Of a stretch of DNA of 64,000 nucleotides, positions 43,245 to 52,607 are shown piece after piece; position 1 is the first letter of the stretch; each line of letters begins with the position of its first letter. Source of the stretch: Neoroseomonas lacus (GTDB taxonomy: Bacteria > Pseudomonadota > Alphaproteobacteria > Acetobacterales > Acetobacteraceae); NCBI RefSeq assembly GCF_014644535.1, contig NZ_BMKW01000006.1, positions 338,326 to 402,325 on the forward strand, written 5' to 3'. A program made the translations under genes and the position numbers. A model generated the notes under the pieces. The model was not told the origin of the DNA. It worked only from the letters and a program-made list of their open reading frames with translations, and made no database searches.

Positions 43245-45985
43245 TGTGGCAGCTTGGTCCCCTCGCTTTCGCGGTGCCTTGGCTGTTGCTGGCGCTGCCG
43301 GCGCTGCCGGTGTTGTGGTGGCTGCTGCGGGTCAGCCCGCCGGCGCCGAGGACGCAATCCTTCCCGGCCATCCGCCTGCTGCGCGACCTGCCACCGAATG
43401 AGGAGACGCCGCATCGCACGCCGTGGTGGCTGCTGCTGCTGCGCATGGTCGCCGCCGGTCTGCTGATCCTGGGGCTGGCGCGGCCGGTGTGGCAGCCGGG
43501 CGGCGGCGGGGGTGGCTCGGGGCCGCTGCTGGTGGTGGTCGACAATGGCTGGGCCGCCGCGCCGGATTGGCCGGCGCGCATGGCCGCGGCCGGGGCGGCG
43601 CTGGAGGCTGCGTCGCGCGAGGGGCGGCGCGTCGCGGTGTTGGCGACGGCGGCGCCGGATACCGGGGAGCCGGTCGCCGCGACCGGGCTGATGCCGGCCG
43701 AGGAGGCGCGGGCACGGCTCGCCGCGCTGCGGCCGCGCGCCTGGGCGCCGGACCGGGTCGCGGCGCTGGCCGCGCTGGGGGATTTCCGCCGGGCCCATCC
43801 GGGCGCCTTCGCCACGCTGTATGTCGCCGATGGGGTGGAGCATGCGGCGGAGGGCGATGCCTTCACCCCGCTGGTGGCAGCGCTGGCGGAGGCGGGGCCG
43901 CTGACCCTGGCGCGGGCCGAGGCGCAGCCGGCGCGCATGCTGCCGCCGCCGCGTGCCGAGGCCGACCGGCTGATGGTGCGCGTGTTGCAGGTGCCGGCGA
44001 CGGTGGCGACCGAGGCGACCGTGTTGGCGCGCACCGGCGATGGGCGGGCGATCGCGTCCGCCACCATTCCGATCCTGGCGGGGGCGAGCAGCGCCGAGGC
44101 GGCGCTCGACCTGCCGATCGAGATCCGCAACCAGGTGGTGCGGCTGGATCTGGAGCCCGAGGCGGGGGCGGCCGGCACCGTGCTGCTCGATGAACGGTTC
44201 CGGCGCCGGCCGGTGGGGATTTCGGCGGCGGTGGAGACCTCGGCCGAGGCGCCGCTGACCGGGGATCTGTTCTATCTGGAACGCGCGCTGGGGCCCTATG
44301 CCGAGATACGGCGCGGGTCGCCGGAGCAGTTGCTGTCGCGACAGCTCGCGGTGCTGATCCTGGCCGATCGGGAGGTGCCCGAGGGGCGCGAGCGTGAGGC
44401 GCTGGCGCGCTGGGTCGAGCAGGGCGGCATGCTGATCCGCTTTGCCGGGCCGCGGCTCGCCGAGCGGCCGGACCCGCTGTTACCGGTGGCGCTGCGGGCG
44501 GGGGAACGGCAATTGGGTGGCGCGCTGTCGTGGGACCGGCCGCAGGTGCTGGCACCCTTCCCGGAGGGCTCGCCCTTTGCCGGGCTGGCGCCGCCGGCCG
44601 AGGTCACGGTGGAACGACAGGTGCTGGCGGAGCCCTCGCCGCAGTTGAGCGAACGGTCCTGGGCGCGGCTGGCCGATGGCACGCCGCTGGTGACCGAGGT
44701 GGCGCGCGGGCAGGGGCGCATCGTGCTGTTCCATGTCACCGCCAATGCGGAATGGTCGAACCTGCCGCTGTCGGGGCTGTTCGTGGACATGCTGCGGCGG
44801 CTGGTCGCGCTGTCGGCCGGGGTGCGGGGGGCGGAGAGCGACGCGCCGCTGGCGCCGCTCGAGATTCTCGATGGGTTTGGGCGGTTGGGGGCAGCGACGC
44901 CGGCCGCGGCGCCGATTCCGGCCAACCAGGTGGAAGCGACTACCGCCTCGCCGCGCCATCCGCCGGGCTGGTACGGCTCGGCCGGGCAGGCGGAGGAGGC
45001 CGCCTGGCGGCGCGCGCTGAACCTCTCGGCGCATCTGCCGCCGCCGCGCGCCGCCGCCGCGCCACCTGCCGGCGCGCGGGTCGAGGCGATCGGCGGGGTG
45101 CCGGCGGAACGTGACCTCGGGCCGTGGATGCTGGCGGCGGCGCTGTTGCTGCTGGCGGTCGACCTGCTGGTGTCGCTCGGGCAGCGGGGGCTGGTGGGCA
45201 GGCATTGGTCGCGCGGGGCGCGGGCGGCAGGGCTTGCTGCGCTGCTGCTGGCCGCTGCGCCGGCGCGGGCGGAGGAGAACGCCGTCGTCGCGTCCAATGC
45301 GACGCATCTCGCCTATGTCGTTACGGGCGATGCGCAGGTGGATGAGATTTCCCGCATGGGGTTGGCGGGGCTGTCGGATTTCATGAACCGCCGCACCGCG
45401 GCCGCGTTGGCCGAGCCCATCGCGGTGGTGCCGGGGCGCGACGACCTGTCCTTCTATCCGCTGCTGTACTGGCCGGTGCTCGCCGAGGCGCCGCAGCCCG
45501 ATGCGGCGGCCGTCGCCGCGCTCAACACCTTCATGCGCAATGGCGGGATCATCCTGCTCGACACCCGCGACGAGGGCTCGGGGGAGGGCATGAACCCCGG
45601 CGCGCGGGCGGCGCTGCGGCGGGTGACGCGCGACCTCGCCATCCCGCCGCTGGCGCCGGTCGCCGAAGACCATGTGCTGCGGCGCGCCTTCTATCTGCTG
45701 CAGGAGCTGCCGGGGCGTTTCAGCGGCGGGCAGGTCTGGGCGGCGCGCGACCAGGACCGCGCCAATGACAGCGTCTCCCCGGTGATCATCGGCGGGCATG
45801 ACTGGGCGGCGGGCTGGGCGATGGATGCGCGCGGGCAGAACCCCTTCGCCACCATCCCCGGCGGGGCGCGGCAGCGCGTGCTCGCCTATCGCTTCGGGAC
45901 GAACCTCGTGATGTACGCGCTGACCGGCAACTACAAGGGCGACCAGGTGCATGTGCCGGCGATCCTGGAAAGGCTCGGCAATTGA
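43244..45985 (+). CDS. BatA-like / DUF4159 membrane protein
   Basis: This is a 913-residue protein. The N-terminal ~85 residues are an aerotolerance-BatA-like region with two helices (AVPWLLLALPALPVLWWLLR and LLLLRMVAAGLLILGLARPV). A von-Willebrand-like segment follows (LLVVVDNGWAAAPDWPARMA). A central part has a GATase-like fold. A helix lies near 625-642 and another near 660-680, then the C-terminal DUF4159 domain at about 690-910 (VVPGRDDLSFYPLLYWPVLA and NGGIILLDTRDEG). It starts with a 1-nt overlap and ends at the TTG of ltrA. It is the core of a MoxR-type operon; function is unknown. Confidence 0.88.
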   Translation: MWQLGPLAFAVPWLLLALPALPVLWWLLRVSPPAPRTQSFPAIRLLRDLPPNEETPHRTPWWLLLLRMVAAGLLILGLARPVWQPGGGGGGSGPLLVVVDNGWAAAPDWPARMAAAGAALEAASREGRRVAVLATAAPDTGEPVAATGLMPAEEARARLAALRPRAWAPDRVAALAALGDFRRAHPGAFATLYVADGVEHAAEGDAFTPLVAALAEAGPLTLARAEAQPARMLPPPRAEADRLMVRVLQVPATVATEATVLARTGDGRAIASATIPILAGASSAEAALDLPIEIRNQVVRLDLEPEAGAAGTVLLDERFRRRPVGISAAVETSAEAPLTGDLFYLERALGPYAEIRRGSPEQLLSRQLAVLILADREVPEGREREALARWVEQGGMLIRFAGPRLAERPDPLLPVALRAGERQLGGALSWDRPQVLAPFPEGSPFAGLAPPAEVTVERQVLAEPSPQLSERSWARLADGTPLVTEVARGQGRIVLFHVTANAEWSNLPLSGLFVDMLRRLVALSAGVRGAESDAPLAPLEILDGFGRLGAATPAAAPIPANQVEATTASPRHPPGWYGSAGQAEEAAWRRALNLSAHLPPPRAAAAPPAGARVEAIGGVPAERDLGPWMLAAALLLLAVDLLVSLGQRGLVGRHWSRGARAAGLAALLLAAAPARAEENAVVASNATHLAYVVTGDAQVDEISRMGLAGLSDFMNRRTAAALAEPIAVVPGRDDLSFYPLLYWPVLAEAPQPDAAAVAALNTFMRNGGIILLDTRDEGSGEGMNPGARAALRRVTRDLAIPPLAPVAEDHVLRRAFYLLQELPGRFSGGQVWAARDQDRANDSVSPVIIGGHDWAAGWAMDARGQNPFATIPGGARQRVLAYRFGTNLVMYALTGNYKGDQVHVPAILERLGN

Positions 45986-47163
45986 ACGACGCGATGCCTT
46001 CGATCTCCCTGCTGCGCGAGCGCCAGCCGCACGGGCATGCGCGCGTTACCTATGTCGAGCTGTTCTTCGACCTGGTCTTCGTCTTCGTCATCACCCAGCT
46101 GTCGCACGGGCTGGCGCATCACCTCGACCTGCATACGGCCGTGCAGATGCTGGTGCTGTTCGTCGCGCTGTGGTGCACCTGGATCAACACCAGCTGGGTG
46201 ACCAACTGGTTCGATCCGGAGCGGCTGCGGACGCGGCTGATGCTGTTCGCGATGATGTTCGTGGGTCTCGTTGCGGCGAGCACCATTCCGGCAGCCTATG
46301 GTGCCACTGGCTTGGTCTTCGCCTGCGCCTATGTGGCGCTGGAAGCGGGGCGCTTCGGCTGGGCGCTGTGGATGACCCCCGCGGAGAATCTCGCGCTGCG
46401 CCGCAACTTCCAGCGCATCCTGGTGTGGGTGGGCATGGCCGCGCCCTTCTGGATCCTGGGCGGGCTGCTGCCTGGCGATGCGCGGCTGGCCTGCTGGGCC
46501 GTCGCGGTGGCGGTCTGGGTGGCCGGGCCGATACTGCGCTTTCCCGTGCCGGGCCTGGGCGCCTCCTCGACCCGGGATTGGGACATCGATGGTGCGCATT
46601 TCGCCGAACGTTGCGCGCTGTTCGTCATCATAGCGCTTGGCGAGAGCATCCTGGTCACCGGTGCGACCGCCGCCGAGTTGCCGACCAACCTCGCGAACCT
46701 GACCGCCTTCGCGGTCGCCTTCATCGGCAGCATCGCGATGTGGTGGGTGTATTTCCACATCGGCGAATCGCGCGGCACGCGGCTGATCACCCAGAATGAC
46801 GACCCGGGGCGGATCGCACGCATCGGCTACACCTATCTCCACGCCCCGATCGTCGCGGGCATCGTGCTGACCGCCGTGGCTGACGACGTGCTGCTGAAGC
46901 ATGCGGGCGACAGGGCGGGTGTGGCAGGGACGGCGGCGCTGCTCGGCGGGCCGGTGCTCTTTCTGCTCGGCCTCGCTCTGTTCAAGCGGCTCAACCTCGG
47001 GCACCTGCCGCTGTCGCATCTGGTTGGGCTCGGGCTGCTGGCGGTGCTGGCATTGGTCGGGCGCGAGATGTCGGTGCTCGCACTCGGCACGGCCGCGGCG
47101 GCAACGCTGGTGCTGGTCGCGGCGTGGGAGCATGTTTCGCTCGGCCGGGCGCGCGCCGTATGA
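45982..47163 (+). CDS. LtrA (low temperature requirement A)-like membrane protein
   Basis: This 393-residue protein has ten to eleven predicted membrane helices and the LtrA signature HARVTYVELFFDLVFVFVIT, then WCTWINTSWVTNWFDPERLR and ALGESILVTGATAAELPTNL near the middle. The start is TTG at 45982, overlapping the previous stop (TTGA); ATG 45994 is an alternative. LtrA is known from Listeria cold-growth work, but its biochemical function is unknown. Its place inside a MoxR / DUF58 / DUF4159 / GATase operon, coupled on both sides by 4-nt overlaps, is unusual. Confidence 0.85.
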   Translation: MNDAMPSISLLRERQPHGHARVTYVELFFDLVFVFVITQLSHGLAHHLDLHTAVQMLVLFVALWCTWINTSWVTNWFDPERLRTRLMLFAMMFVGLVAASTIPAAYGATGLVFACAYVALEAGRFGWALWMTPAENLALRRNFQRILVWVGMAAPFWILGGLLPGDARLACWAVAVAVWVAGPILRFPVPGLGASSTRDWDIDGAHFAERCALFVIIALGESILVTGATAAELPTNLANLTAFAVAFIGSIAMWWVYFHIGESRGTRLITQNDDPGRIARIGYTYLHAPIVAGIVLTAVADDVLLKHAGDRAGVAGTAALLGGPVLFLLGLALFKRLNLGHLPLSHLVGLGLLAVLALVGREMSVLALGTAAAATLVLVAAWEHVSLGRARAV

Positions 47164-49244
47164 CCCACAGCGTCGCCGGTATCGATTTCGCGCCTGTCCT
47201 GCCGCTCTGGCTGCTGGGTGTCGCGCTGGCTTTGGCGTTGCTGGCGCTGGTCCCGGCGGTCTGGCGGCGGGCACGCGGCGTGGTCTGGCGCGCCGTCACC
47301 TTCGCGCTGATCCTGCTGGCGTTGGCCAATCCGCGCCTCGTCGAGGAAACGCGCGAATCCCGGCCCGACATCGCGCTGCTGGTGGTGGACCAGAGCGATT
47401 CCGCCCGCATCGGCAACCGCGCCGAGCAGATCGAGGCGGCGCGGCGCGAGATCGAGGCCCGGGCGGGCCGGCTGCCCGACCTCGAATTGCGGACGGTCGA
47501 GGTGCCGGAGGCCGGCAACCAGGGCACCCGGCTGTTCACCGCGACGGAGCGCGCCCTGGCGGAAATTCCGCGCGCGCGGCTGGCCGGCGTGATCGCGCTG
47601 ACGGATGGGCAGGCGCATGACATCCCAGCCGCCTCGCCGATCGACGCGCCGTTCCACGCGCTGATGCCGGGCCGCGCCGGGGAGACCGACCGCCGGCTGC
47701 GCGTCATCGAGGCGCCGGGCTTCGGCATCGTCGGGCGGGAGGTCGAGATCCGCGTCGCGGTGGATGACCTCGGCGTGGCGAACCCGACCGGGGCGGCGCG
47801 GCTGACCATCCGCCGCGATGGCGAGGCGGCGCGTAGCGAATCCGTGCCGGTGGGGCGCGACCATCGCATCACCGTCCCGATCCAGCGCGGCGGGCCGACG
47901 GTGGTGGAGATCGAGGCGGAGGCACGGCCGGGCGAGGTGAGCACGCTCAACAATCGCCAGGTTGTGACCATCAACGGCGTGCGGGACCGGCTGCGGGTGC
48001 TGCTGGTCTCGGGCGAGCCGCATCCGGGGGAGCGCACTTGGCGGCGGCTGCTCAAGGCCGACCCGAATGTCGACCTGGTGCATTTCACCATCCTGCGGCC
48101 GCCGGAGAAGGACGATTTGACGCCGTTGAACGAGCTCGCGCTGATCGCCTTCCCGGTGCGCGAGCTGTTCCAGGTGAAGCTGCGCGACTTCGACCTGATC
48201 GTGTTCGACCGGTTCTCCAATCGCGGCATCCTGCCGGCGGCGTATCTGCGCAATATCGCCGATTACGTGCGCGGCGGCGGGGCGTTGCTGATGAGCACCG
48301 GGCCGGAATTCAGCGGGCCGACCTCGCTGGCGCTGACGCCGTTGGGCGGCGTGCTGCCCGCGCGGCCCTCGGGGCGGCAGAACATCGTCGGCGAGGGGGA
48401 ATTCCGCCCGCGCGTCTCCGAGCTTGGCTTCCGCCACCCCGTCACCGAGGGGTTGGCCGGCGCCAATTCCGAGCAGGCGGCGGCGACATGGGGCCGCTGG
48501 TATCGCTGGCTGCGCGCCGACCAGCGCAGCGGCAGCACCATTATGGAAGGCCCGGACGGCGCGCCGCTGATGATCCTCGACCGGGTTGGCGAGGGGCGGG
48601 TGGCGCTGTTGCTGTCCGACCATATCTGGCTGTGGTCGCGCGGGCATGATGGCGGCGGGCCGCAGCAGGAAGTGCTGCGCCGTGTCGCGCATTGGCTGAT
48701 GCGCGAGACGGAGCTGGAGGAGGAGGACCTCTCGGCGCGCATCGAGGCCGGGCGGCTGACCGTCACGCGGCGCAGCCTCGATACCGCGGCGCCGCCGGAG
48801 ATCACGGTCACGGCGCCGGATGGCACGGTGACGCGGGCCATGCCGGAAGCCGCCGGCGGGGGGCGGGCGGTGCTGGGCATGCCGGCTGCCATGCCGGGCG
48901 TGTGGCATGCGAGCGACGGGCGGCGGACGGCCTTCGCCGCCTCGGCCGCGACCAATCCGCTGGAAGTGGCCGACCTGCGTTCGGACCCGGCCCGGCTGCG
49001 GCCGTTGCTGAGCGGGACGGGCGGGGTGGCGCGGTATATGGGTGATGGCGCGGTGCCGGCGGTGCCGGAATTGCGGCGGGTGGCGCCGGGCCGCGACGTG
49101 GCGGGAGCGGGGTGGATCGGCCTACGGCGCAATGGGGACCACACGGTCACCGGCATCAGCGCGATTCCCCTGTTGCCGGCCTGGCTGGCCCTGGCGCTGG
49201 TGCTTGGGGCGGCGCTGATGGCCTGGCGGCGGGAGGGGCGGTAG
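47160..49244 (+). CDS. Membrane protein with glutamine-amidotransferase-like domain
   Basis: This 694-residue protein has two helices at the N-terminus (LPLWLLGVALALALLALVPA and RAVTFALILLALANPRLV) and one at the C-terminus (LPAWLALALVLGAALMAW). Between them lies a von-Willebrand-like segment (ALLVVDQSDSARIGNRAEQI) and a GATase1-like segment (RLRVLLVSGEPHPGERTWRR, then FDLIVFDRFSNRGIL and YVRGGGALLMSTGPEF). No catalytic cysteine is visible in the GATase-like part. It is the usual last member of MoxR-DUF58-DUF4159 operons. Its ATG overlaps the ltrA stop (ATGA). Confidence 0.85.
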   Translation: MTHSVAGIDFAPVLPLWLLGVALALALLALVPAVWRRARGVVWRAVTFALILLALANPRLVEETRESRPDIALLVVDQSDSARIGNRAEQIEAARREIEARAGRLPDLELRTVEVPEAGNQGTRLFTATERALAEIPRARLAGVIALTDGQAHDIPAASPIDAPFHALMPGRAGETDRRLRVIEAPGFGIVGREVEIRVAVDDLGVANPTGAARLTIRRDGEAARSESVPVGRDHRITVPIQRGGPTVVEIEAEARPGEVSTLNNRQVVTINGVRDRLRVLLVSGEPHPGERTWRRLLKADPNVDLVHFTILRPPEKDDLTPLNELALIAFPVRELFQVKLRDFDLIVFDRFSNRGILPAAYLRNIADYVRGGGALLMSTGPEFSGPTSLALTPLGGVLPARPSGRQNIVGEGEFRPRVSELGFRHPVTEGLAGANSEQAAATWGRWYRWLRADQRSGSTIMEGPDGAPLMILDRVGEGRVALLLSDHIWLWSRGHDGGGPQQEVLRRVAHWLMRETELEEEDLSARIEAGRLTVTRRSLDTAAPPEITVTAPDGTVTRAMPEAAGGGRAVLGMPAAMPGVWHASDGRRTAFAASAATNPLEVADLRSDPARLRPLLSGTGGVARYMGDGAVPAVPELRRVAPGRDVAGAGWIGLRRNGDHTVTGISAIPLLPAWLALALVLGAALMAWRREGR

Positions 49245-49314
49245 CCGTTCCGCGCCGGCGGGTTTGGCGGCGGCGCACCATCGCGTGATTTCACGCGGCG
49301 GCAAACTGTTCTAC

Positions 49315-49983
49315 ATGGGCAGCATGCGACGCATCCTTTTCCTGGCGCCCCTCATGGTAACGCTGTTGCCGGGACAGCCCTTCGGGCCGTCGCCGGCCCT
49401 CGCGCAATTCGCCGGCCCGGCGCTGGATACGCCACGGCCGGGGGGCGGTTCCCGGCCGCCGCCGGCGCTGCCGGGCCTGGCCGCGCGCCAGGCGCCTCAG
49501 CCGATCCCGGGCGACCCCAATGCCAATCTGTCGCCGACGGCGGCGTTGTTCGACGCGATCAACCGCGGCGACCTGCCGGCGGCGCGCGATGCGGTGAGCC
49601 GGGGCGCCAGCCTCGAGGAACGCAATGTGCTGGGCCTGACGGCGATCGATGCGGCGGTCGACCAGGGGCGCAACGAGATCATGTTCTTCCTGCTCTCGGC
49701 CCGTGGCGCGAACCGGCCGCAGCAGACACCGGACGCTTCGCTGTCCCCGGCGCAGCGTGCCGCGCGCGACCGTGCGGCGGCGGCGGAGGCGGAACGCTCG
49801 GCTCGGGCGGCGGCGGCGGCGCTGGGTGGCGGGCGCGGGGCGCCGCGCGGGCCGGCGCCGGTCACCAAGCCGCGACTGTTCGCCAATGATGGTGGCGCGC
49901 CTCGGCCGGAGATGGGCTTCCTCGGCTTCGATGCCGGGCGCGAGTCGGGGGCCGGGCAGGCGCGCGGCGGGCGCCGCGGGTAG
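49315..49983 (+). CDS. Secreted ankyrin-repeat-like protein
   Basis: This gene encodes about 222 residues. A signal peptide (MRRILFLAPLMVTLLPGQPF) runs to about PALAQ. A Pro/Gly-rich stretch is followed by an ankyrin-like pair (ALFDAINRGDLPAARDAVSR, then GASLEERNVLGLTAIDAAVD and NEIMFFLLSARGA). The C-terminal part is Ala/Arg-rich and low complexity. The start is uncertain: 49315 (MGSMRRILF) or 49324 (MRRILF); 49264 adds a non-signal leader. It follows the MoxR-type operon by about 70 bp and may be part of it. Confidence 0.75.
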   Translation: MGSMRRILFLAPLMVTLLPGQPFGPSPALAQFAGPALDTPRPGGGSRPPPALPGLAARQAPQPIPGDPNANLSPTAALFDAINRGDLPAARDAVSRGASLEERNVLGLTAIDAAVDQGRNEIMFFLLSARGANRPQQTPDASLSPAQRAARDRAAAAEAERSARAAAAALGGGRGAPRGPAPVTKPRLFANDGGAPRPEMGFLGFDAGRESGAGQARGGRRG

Positions 49984-50039
49984 CAGCGTCAGGGGCGGCG
50001 CCGGGAGCCGCCCTTGCGCACGACGCGTGCTCCGCGCCC

Positions 50040-50897
50040 TCAATCGCCTGAGGCGGCCTGTTCCAGCCGGTAGGGATGCGCCGGATAGGCGCCGAGGATG
50101 CGGAATTCCTTGGTGAAGAAGGCCAGTTCCTCGAAGGCGCGCTGCAGCGCGGGGCTGTCGGGGTGGCCGTCCACGTCGCAGAGAAACTGCGTCGCCGAGA
50201 AGCGCCCGCCGACCATGTAGGATTCGAGCTTCGTCATATTGACGCCATTCGTGGCGAAGCCGCCGAGCGCCTTGTAGAGCGCGGCGGGCACCGAGCGGAC
50301 GCGGAAGACGAAAGTGGTGACCGTGTCGGGCGCGCTGATCGGCGGGTAGGTGCGCTCGCGCGACATGACGTAGAAGCGCGTGGTGTTGTGCTCCTCGTCC
50401 TCGACATTCCGGCGCAGGATCTCGAGGCCGTAGATCTCGGCGGCGAGTTCGGAGGCGATGGCGGCGTCCTCGATGCCGCCGCGTTCGGCGACCAGGTGGG
50501 CGGCGCCGGCGGTGTCGGCCTCGATCACCGCCTGGAGCTTCATGTCCTTGAGCAGGCGCAGCACCTGGCCGAGCGCGACCGGGTGGCTGTGGGCGCGCTT
50601 CAGCGTGGCCAGCGTGGCGCCCTTGGGGGCCAGCAGGCAGTGCTCGACGCGCTGGAAATGCTCGCCGACGACGAACAGGCCGGACTCTGGCAGCAGGCGG
50701 TGGATGTCGGGGACGCGGCCGGCCAGCGAGTTCTCGCAGGGCAGCATGGCGAGGTCGCAGCGGCCTTCGCGCAGCGCTACCATGGCGGCTTCGAAGGAGG
50801 GCGAGGGCAAGGTGGTCCAGCCGGGATAGGCAGCGCGGCAGGCGAGGTCGGAATAGGCGCCGGGCAGCCCCTGGAAGGCGATGGTGTGGGCGGTCAT
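50040..50897 (-). CDS. pheA: Prephenate dehydratase
   Basis: This 285-residue monofunctional PheA converts prephenate to phenylpyruvate in phenylalanine synthesis. The catalytic domain shows IAFQGLPGAYSDLACRAAYP, PCENSLAGRVPDIHRLLPES and the T-R-F motif in HNTTRFYVMSRE. The C-terminal ACT domain (about 195-280) contains VNMTKLESYMVGGRFSATQF, the E-S-R/Y region for allosteric phenylalanine binding. AAGGAC lies 7 nt before the chosen ATG; ATG 50927 is less likely. The pheA-kdsB-cytochrome order is common in alphaproteobacteria. Confidence 0.94.
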   Translation of the reverse strand: MTAHTIAFQGLPGAYSDLACRAAYPGWTTLPSPSFEAAMVALREGRCDLAMLPCENSLAGRVPDIHRLLPESGLFVVGEHFQRVEHCLLAPKGATLATLKRAHSHPVALGQVLRLLKDMKLQAVIEADTAGAAHLVAERGGIEDAAIASELAAEIYGLEILRRNVEDEEHNTTRFYVMSRERTYPPISAPDTVTTFVFRVRSVPAALYKALGGFATNGVNMTKLESYMVGGRFSATQFLCDVDGHPDSPALQRAFEELAFFTKEFRILGAYPAHPYRLEQAASGD

Positions 50898-51005
50898 GAA
50901 ACGTCCTTCAGCCGTGAACGGCGTCAACGAAGTCGGCCTGACGGCCGGGAGCGCAAAGGGCGATCGCGCCCGGACCGCCTGCCGCCCGGCGCATGAGGGG
51001 CACGG

Positions 51006-51791
51006 TCAAGCTTGACCGCGCGACGCCAGGAGACTCTTCGCGCGTTCGAGGTCGTGCGGGGTGTCGACGCCGAAGGGGCCGTGCTCGACGCGGGCGGCGG
51101 CGATGCGCATGCCGGCTTCGAGGGCGCGCAGTTGTTCGAGCTTCTCGCGCAGTTCGAGCGGGCTCGCCGGCAGCGCCACAAAGCGGTCGAGCGCGGCGCG
51201 GCGGTAGGCATAAACGCCGATATGGTGCCAGCGCGGGCCGTCCCCCCAGGGGATCGGCTGGCGGGAGAAATACAGCGCCGGGGCGACGCGGGCGTCACCC
51301 GCGAAGGCGCAGGCGCATTTGACGAAGGAGGCGGTGTTGGCTTCCTCCTCATCCGCGATCGGGCAGACCAGGGTGCCGATGTCGATGGACGGATCGGCCA
51401 GCGGTTCCAGCACGGCGCGCAGCGTCTCGGGCGCGATGGTCGGGAAGTCGCCTTGCAGGTTCACCACGATGTCGTAGCGGCCCTCGGGGTCGAGGCTGGC
51501 CATGGCGCGCTGGACGCGGTCGGTGCCGGAGGGGACGTCCTCTGTGACCATAACCGCTTCGGCGCCGGCGGCGCGGGCGGCCTCGGCGATCTCGGCCTCC
51601 CCGGCGGCGACGGCGACGGGGCCGATGCCGGCCTCGCGCGCGCGGTCGAGCACATGGGCGATCATCGGGCGGCCGAGAATGTCGGCCAGGGGCTTGCCAG
51701 GCAGGCGAGTCGCCGCCATGCGGGCCGGAATCACGACAATGGGGCGCAAGAAGGTGGCTCCGGCTGGCTTGTCGGGTGGAATGTCGGGCAC
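51006..51791 (-). CDS. kdsB: 3-deoxy-manno-octulosonate cytidylyltransferase (CMP-KDO synthetase)
   Basis: This enzyme activates KDO with CTP for lipopolysaccharide inner-core synthesis. It carries PIVVIPARMAATRLPGKPLA, the SGTDRV motif in EDVPSGTDRVQRAM and VVNLQGDFPTI, all diagnostic, and PWGDGPRWHHIGVYAYRRAA near the C-terminus. The start is taken as GTG 51791 (261 residues). An ATG at 51869 would add a proline-rich leader reaching into the divergent cytochrome gene region and is less likely. The gene indicates a KDO-containing LPS. Confidence 0.92.
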   Translation of the reverse strand: MPDIPPDKPAGATFLRPIVVIPARMAATRLPGKPLADILGRPMIAHVLDRAREAGIGPVAVAAGEAEIAEAARAAGAEAVMVTEDVPSGTDRVQRAMASLDPEGRYDIVVNLQGDFPTIAPETLRAVLEPLADPSIDIGTLVCPIADEEEANTASFVKCACAFAGDARVAPALYFSRQPIPWGDGPRWHHIGVYAYRRAALDRFVALPASPLELREKLEQLRALEAGMRIAAARVEHGPFGVDTPHDLERAKSLLASRGQA

Positions 51792-51886
51792 TATGGTCCG
51801 GCGCGTTTTAGGCAAGGCTGGCGGGGGGCGCAAACGCGCTGCGGCGCGGGCGCTTGCCGGCAGTGACACAAAGGGCCCCGATCGGC

Positions 51887-52426
51887 ATGGCGACCAACCT
51901 GGAAGGCAACAAGATCGTCGCGGCGGTGCTTACCGCCGGCATCACCTTTGCTGTTGCAGGGGTGATCGGCCGGCTGTTGGTCCATCCGACCATGCCGCAC
52001 CATACCGCGATGACCATCCCGGGTCAGGCGACCGAAGGGCCGGCCACCCCGGCCGCGGCGCCGGCGCTCGACCCGATCACCCCGTTGCTGGCCAATGCGG
52101 ATGTCGCGGCCGGGCAGCAGGTCGCGCAGCGCCAGTGCGCGTCGTGCCATTCCTTCAATGAAGGCGGCCGGGCCGGCGTCGGGCCGAACCTCTATGGCAT
52201 CGTGGGCAACCACCATGCGCATATGGAAGGCTTCAACTATTCCACGGCAATGCGCGGCATGGCCGACAAGCCCTGGACCTATGAAGACCTGAACGCCTGG
52301 ATCCACAATCCGCGGTCCTACCTGGCCGGCAACCGGATGTCCTTCGCGGGCCTGTCCAATACGCAGCAGCGCGCGAACCTGATCGCCTATTTGCGGTCGA
52401 TCTCGCCGAGCGCGCCGGCGCCCTGA
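51887..52426 (+). CDS. Membrane-anchored c-type cytochrome (CycM-like)
   Basis: This 179-residue protein has an N-terminal uncleaved helix (KIVAAVLTAGITFAVAGVIG) that would anchor it to the inner membrane. A proline/alanine-rich linker leads to a class I cytochrome c domain with haem site CASCH and axial methionine in AGNRMSFAGL. The GVGPNLYGIVGNHHAHMEGF segment is typical of cytochrome c2/c552 relatives that feed electrons to cytochrome oxidase. ATG 51887 is preferred to an in-frame ATG at 51854. A clear intrinsic terminator follows 4 bp after the stop. Confidence 0.92.
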   Translation: MATNLEGNKIVAAVLTAGITFAVAGVIGRLLVHPTMPHHTAMTIPGQATEGPATPAAAPALDPITPLLANADVAAGQQVAQRQCASCHSFNEGGRAGVGPNLYGIVGNHHAHMEGFNYSTAMRGMADKPWTYEDLNAWIHNPRSYLAGNRMSFAGLSNTQQRANLIAYLRSISPSAPAP

Positions 52427-52430
52427 GTTT

Positions 52431-52463
52431 GCGGACCATGCATGGTCCGCCTGAGTCTTTTTT
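52431..52463 (+). terminator. Intrinsic terminator after the cytochrome gene
   Basis: A perfect 20-bp palindrome, GCGGACCATG then CATGGTCCGC (52431-52450), is followed by a run of six T at 52458-52463. This is the strongest rho-independent terminator in the window. Confidence 0.88.
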
Positions 52464-52607
52464 AACCCCAAGCGCCGGCGCCCGCATGCGCGGGCTTGGC
52501 TTTCGCGCCGGGCCCTGGCGTTCGGGCGGCGGCGGGTGGCTTGGGCGCGGTCGCGCTGTCCGCTCGCGGCCCGATGCAGGGCATCGGGCCACGGGGATGA
52601 GTTCGAC

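Noticed and set aside
46833..48908. 691-codon open frame on the minus strand across ltrA and the GATase-like gene
   Set aside because: It is a shadow frame spanning two well-supported genes; the composition is arginine/alanine/proline-rich and matches no family.
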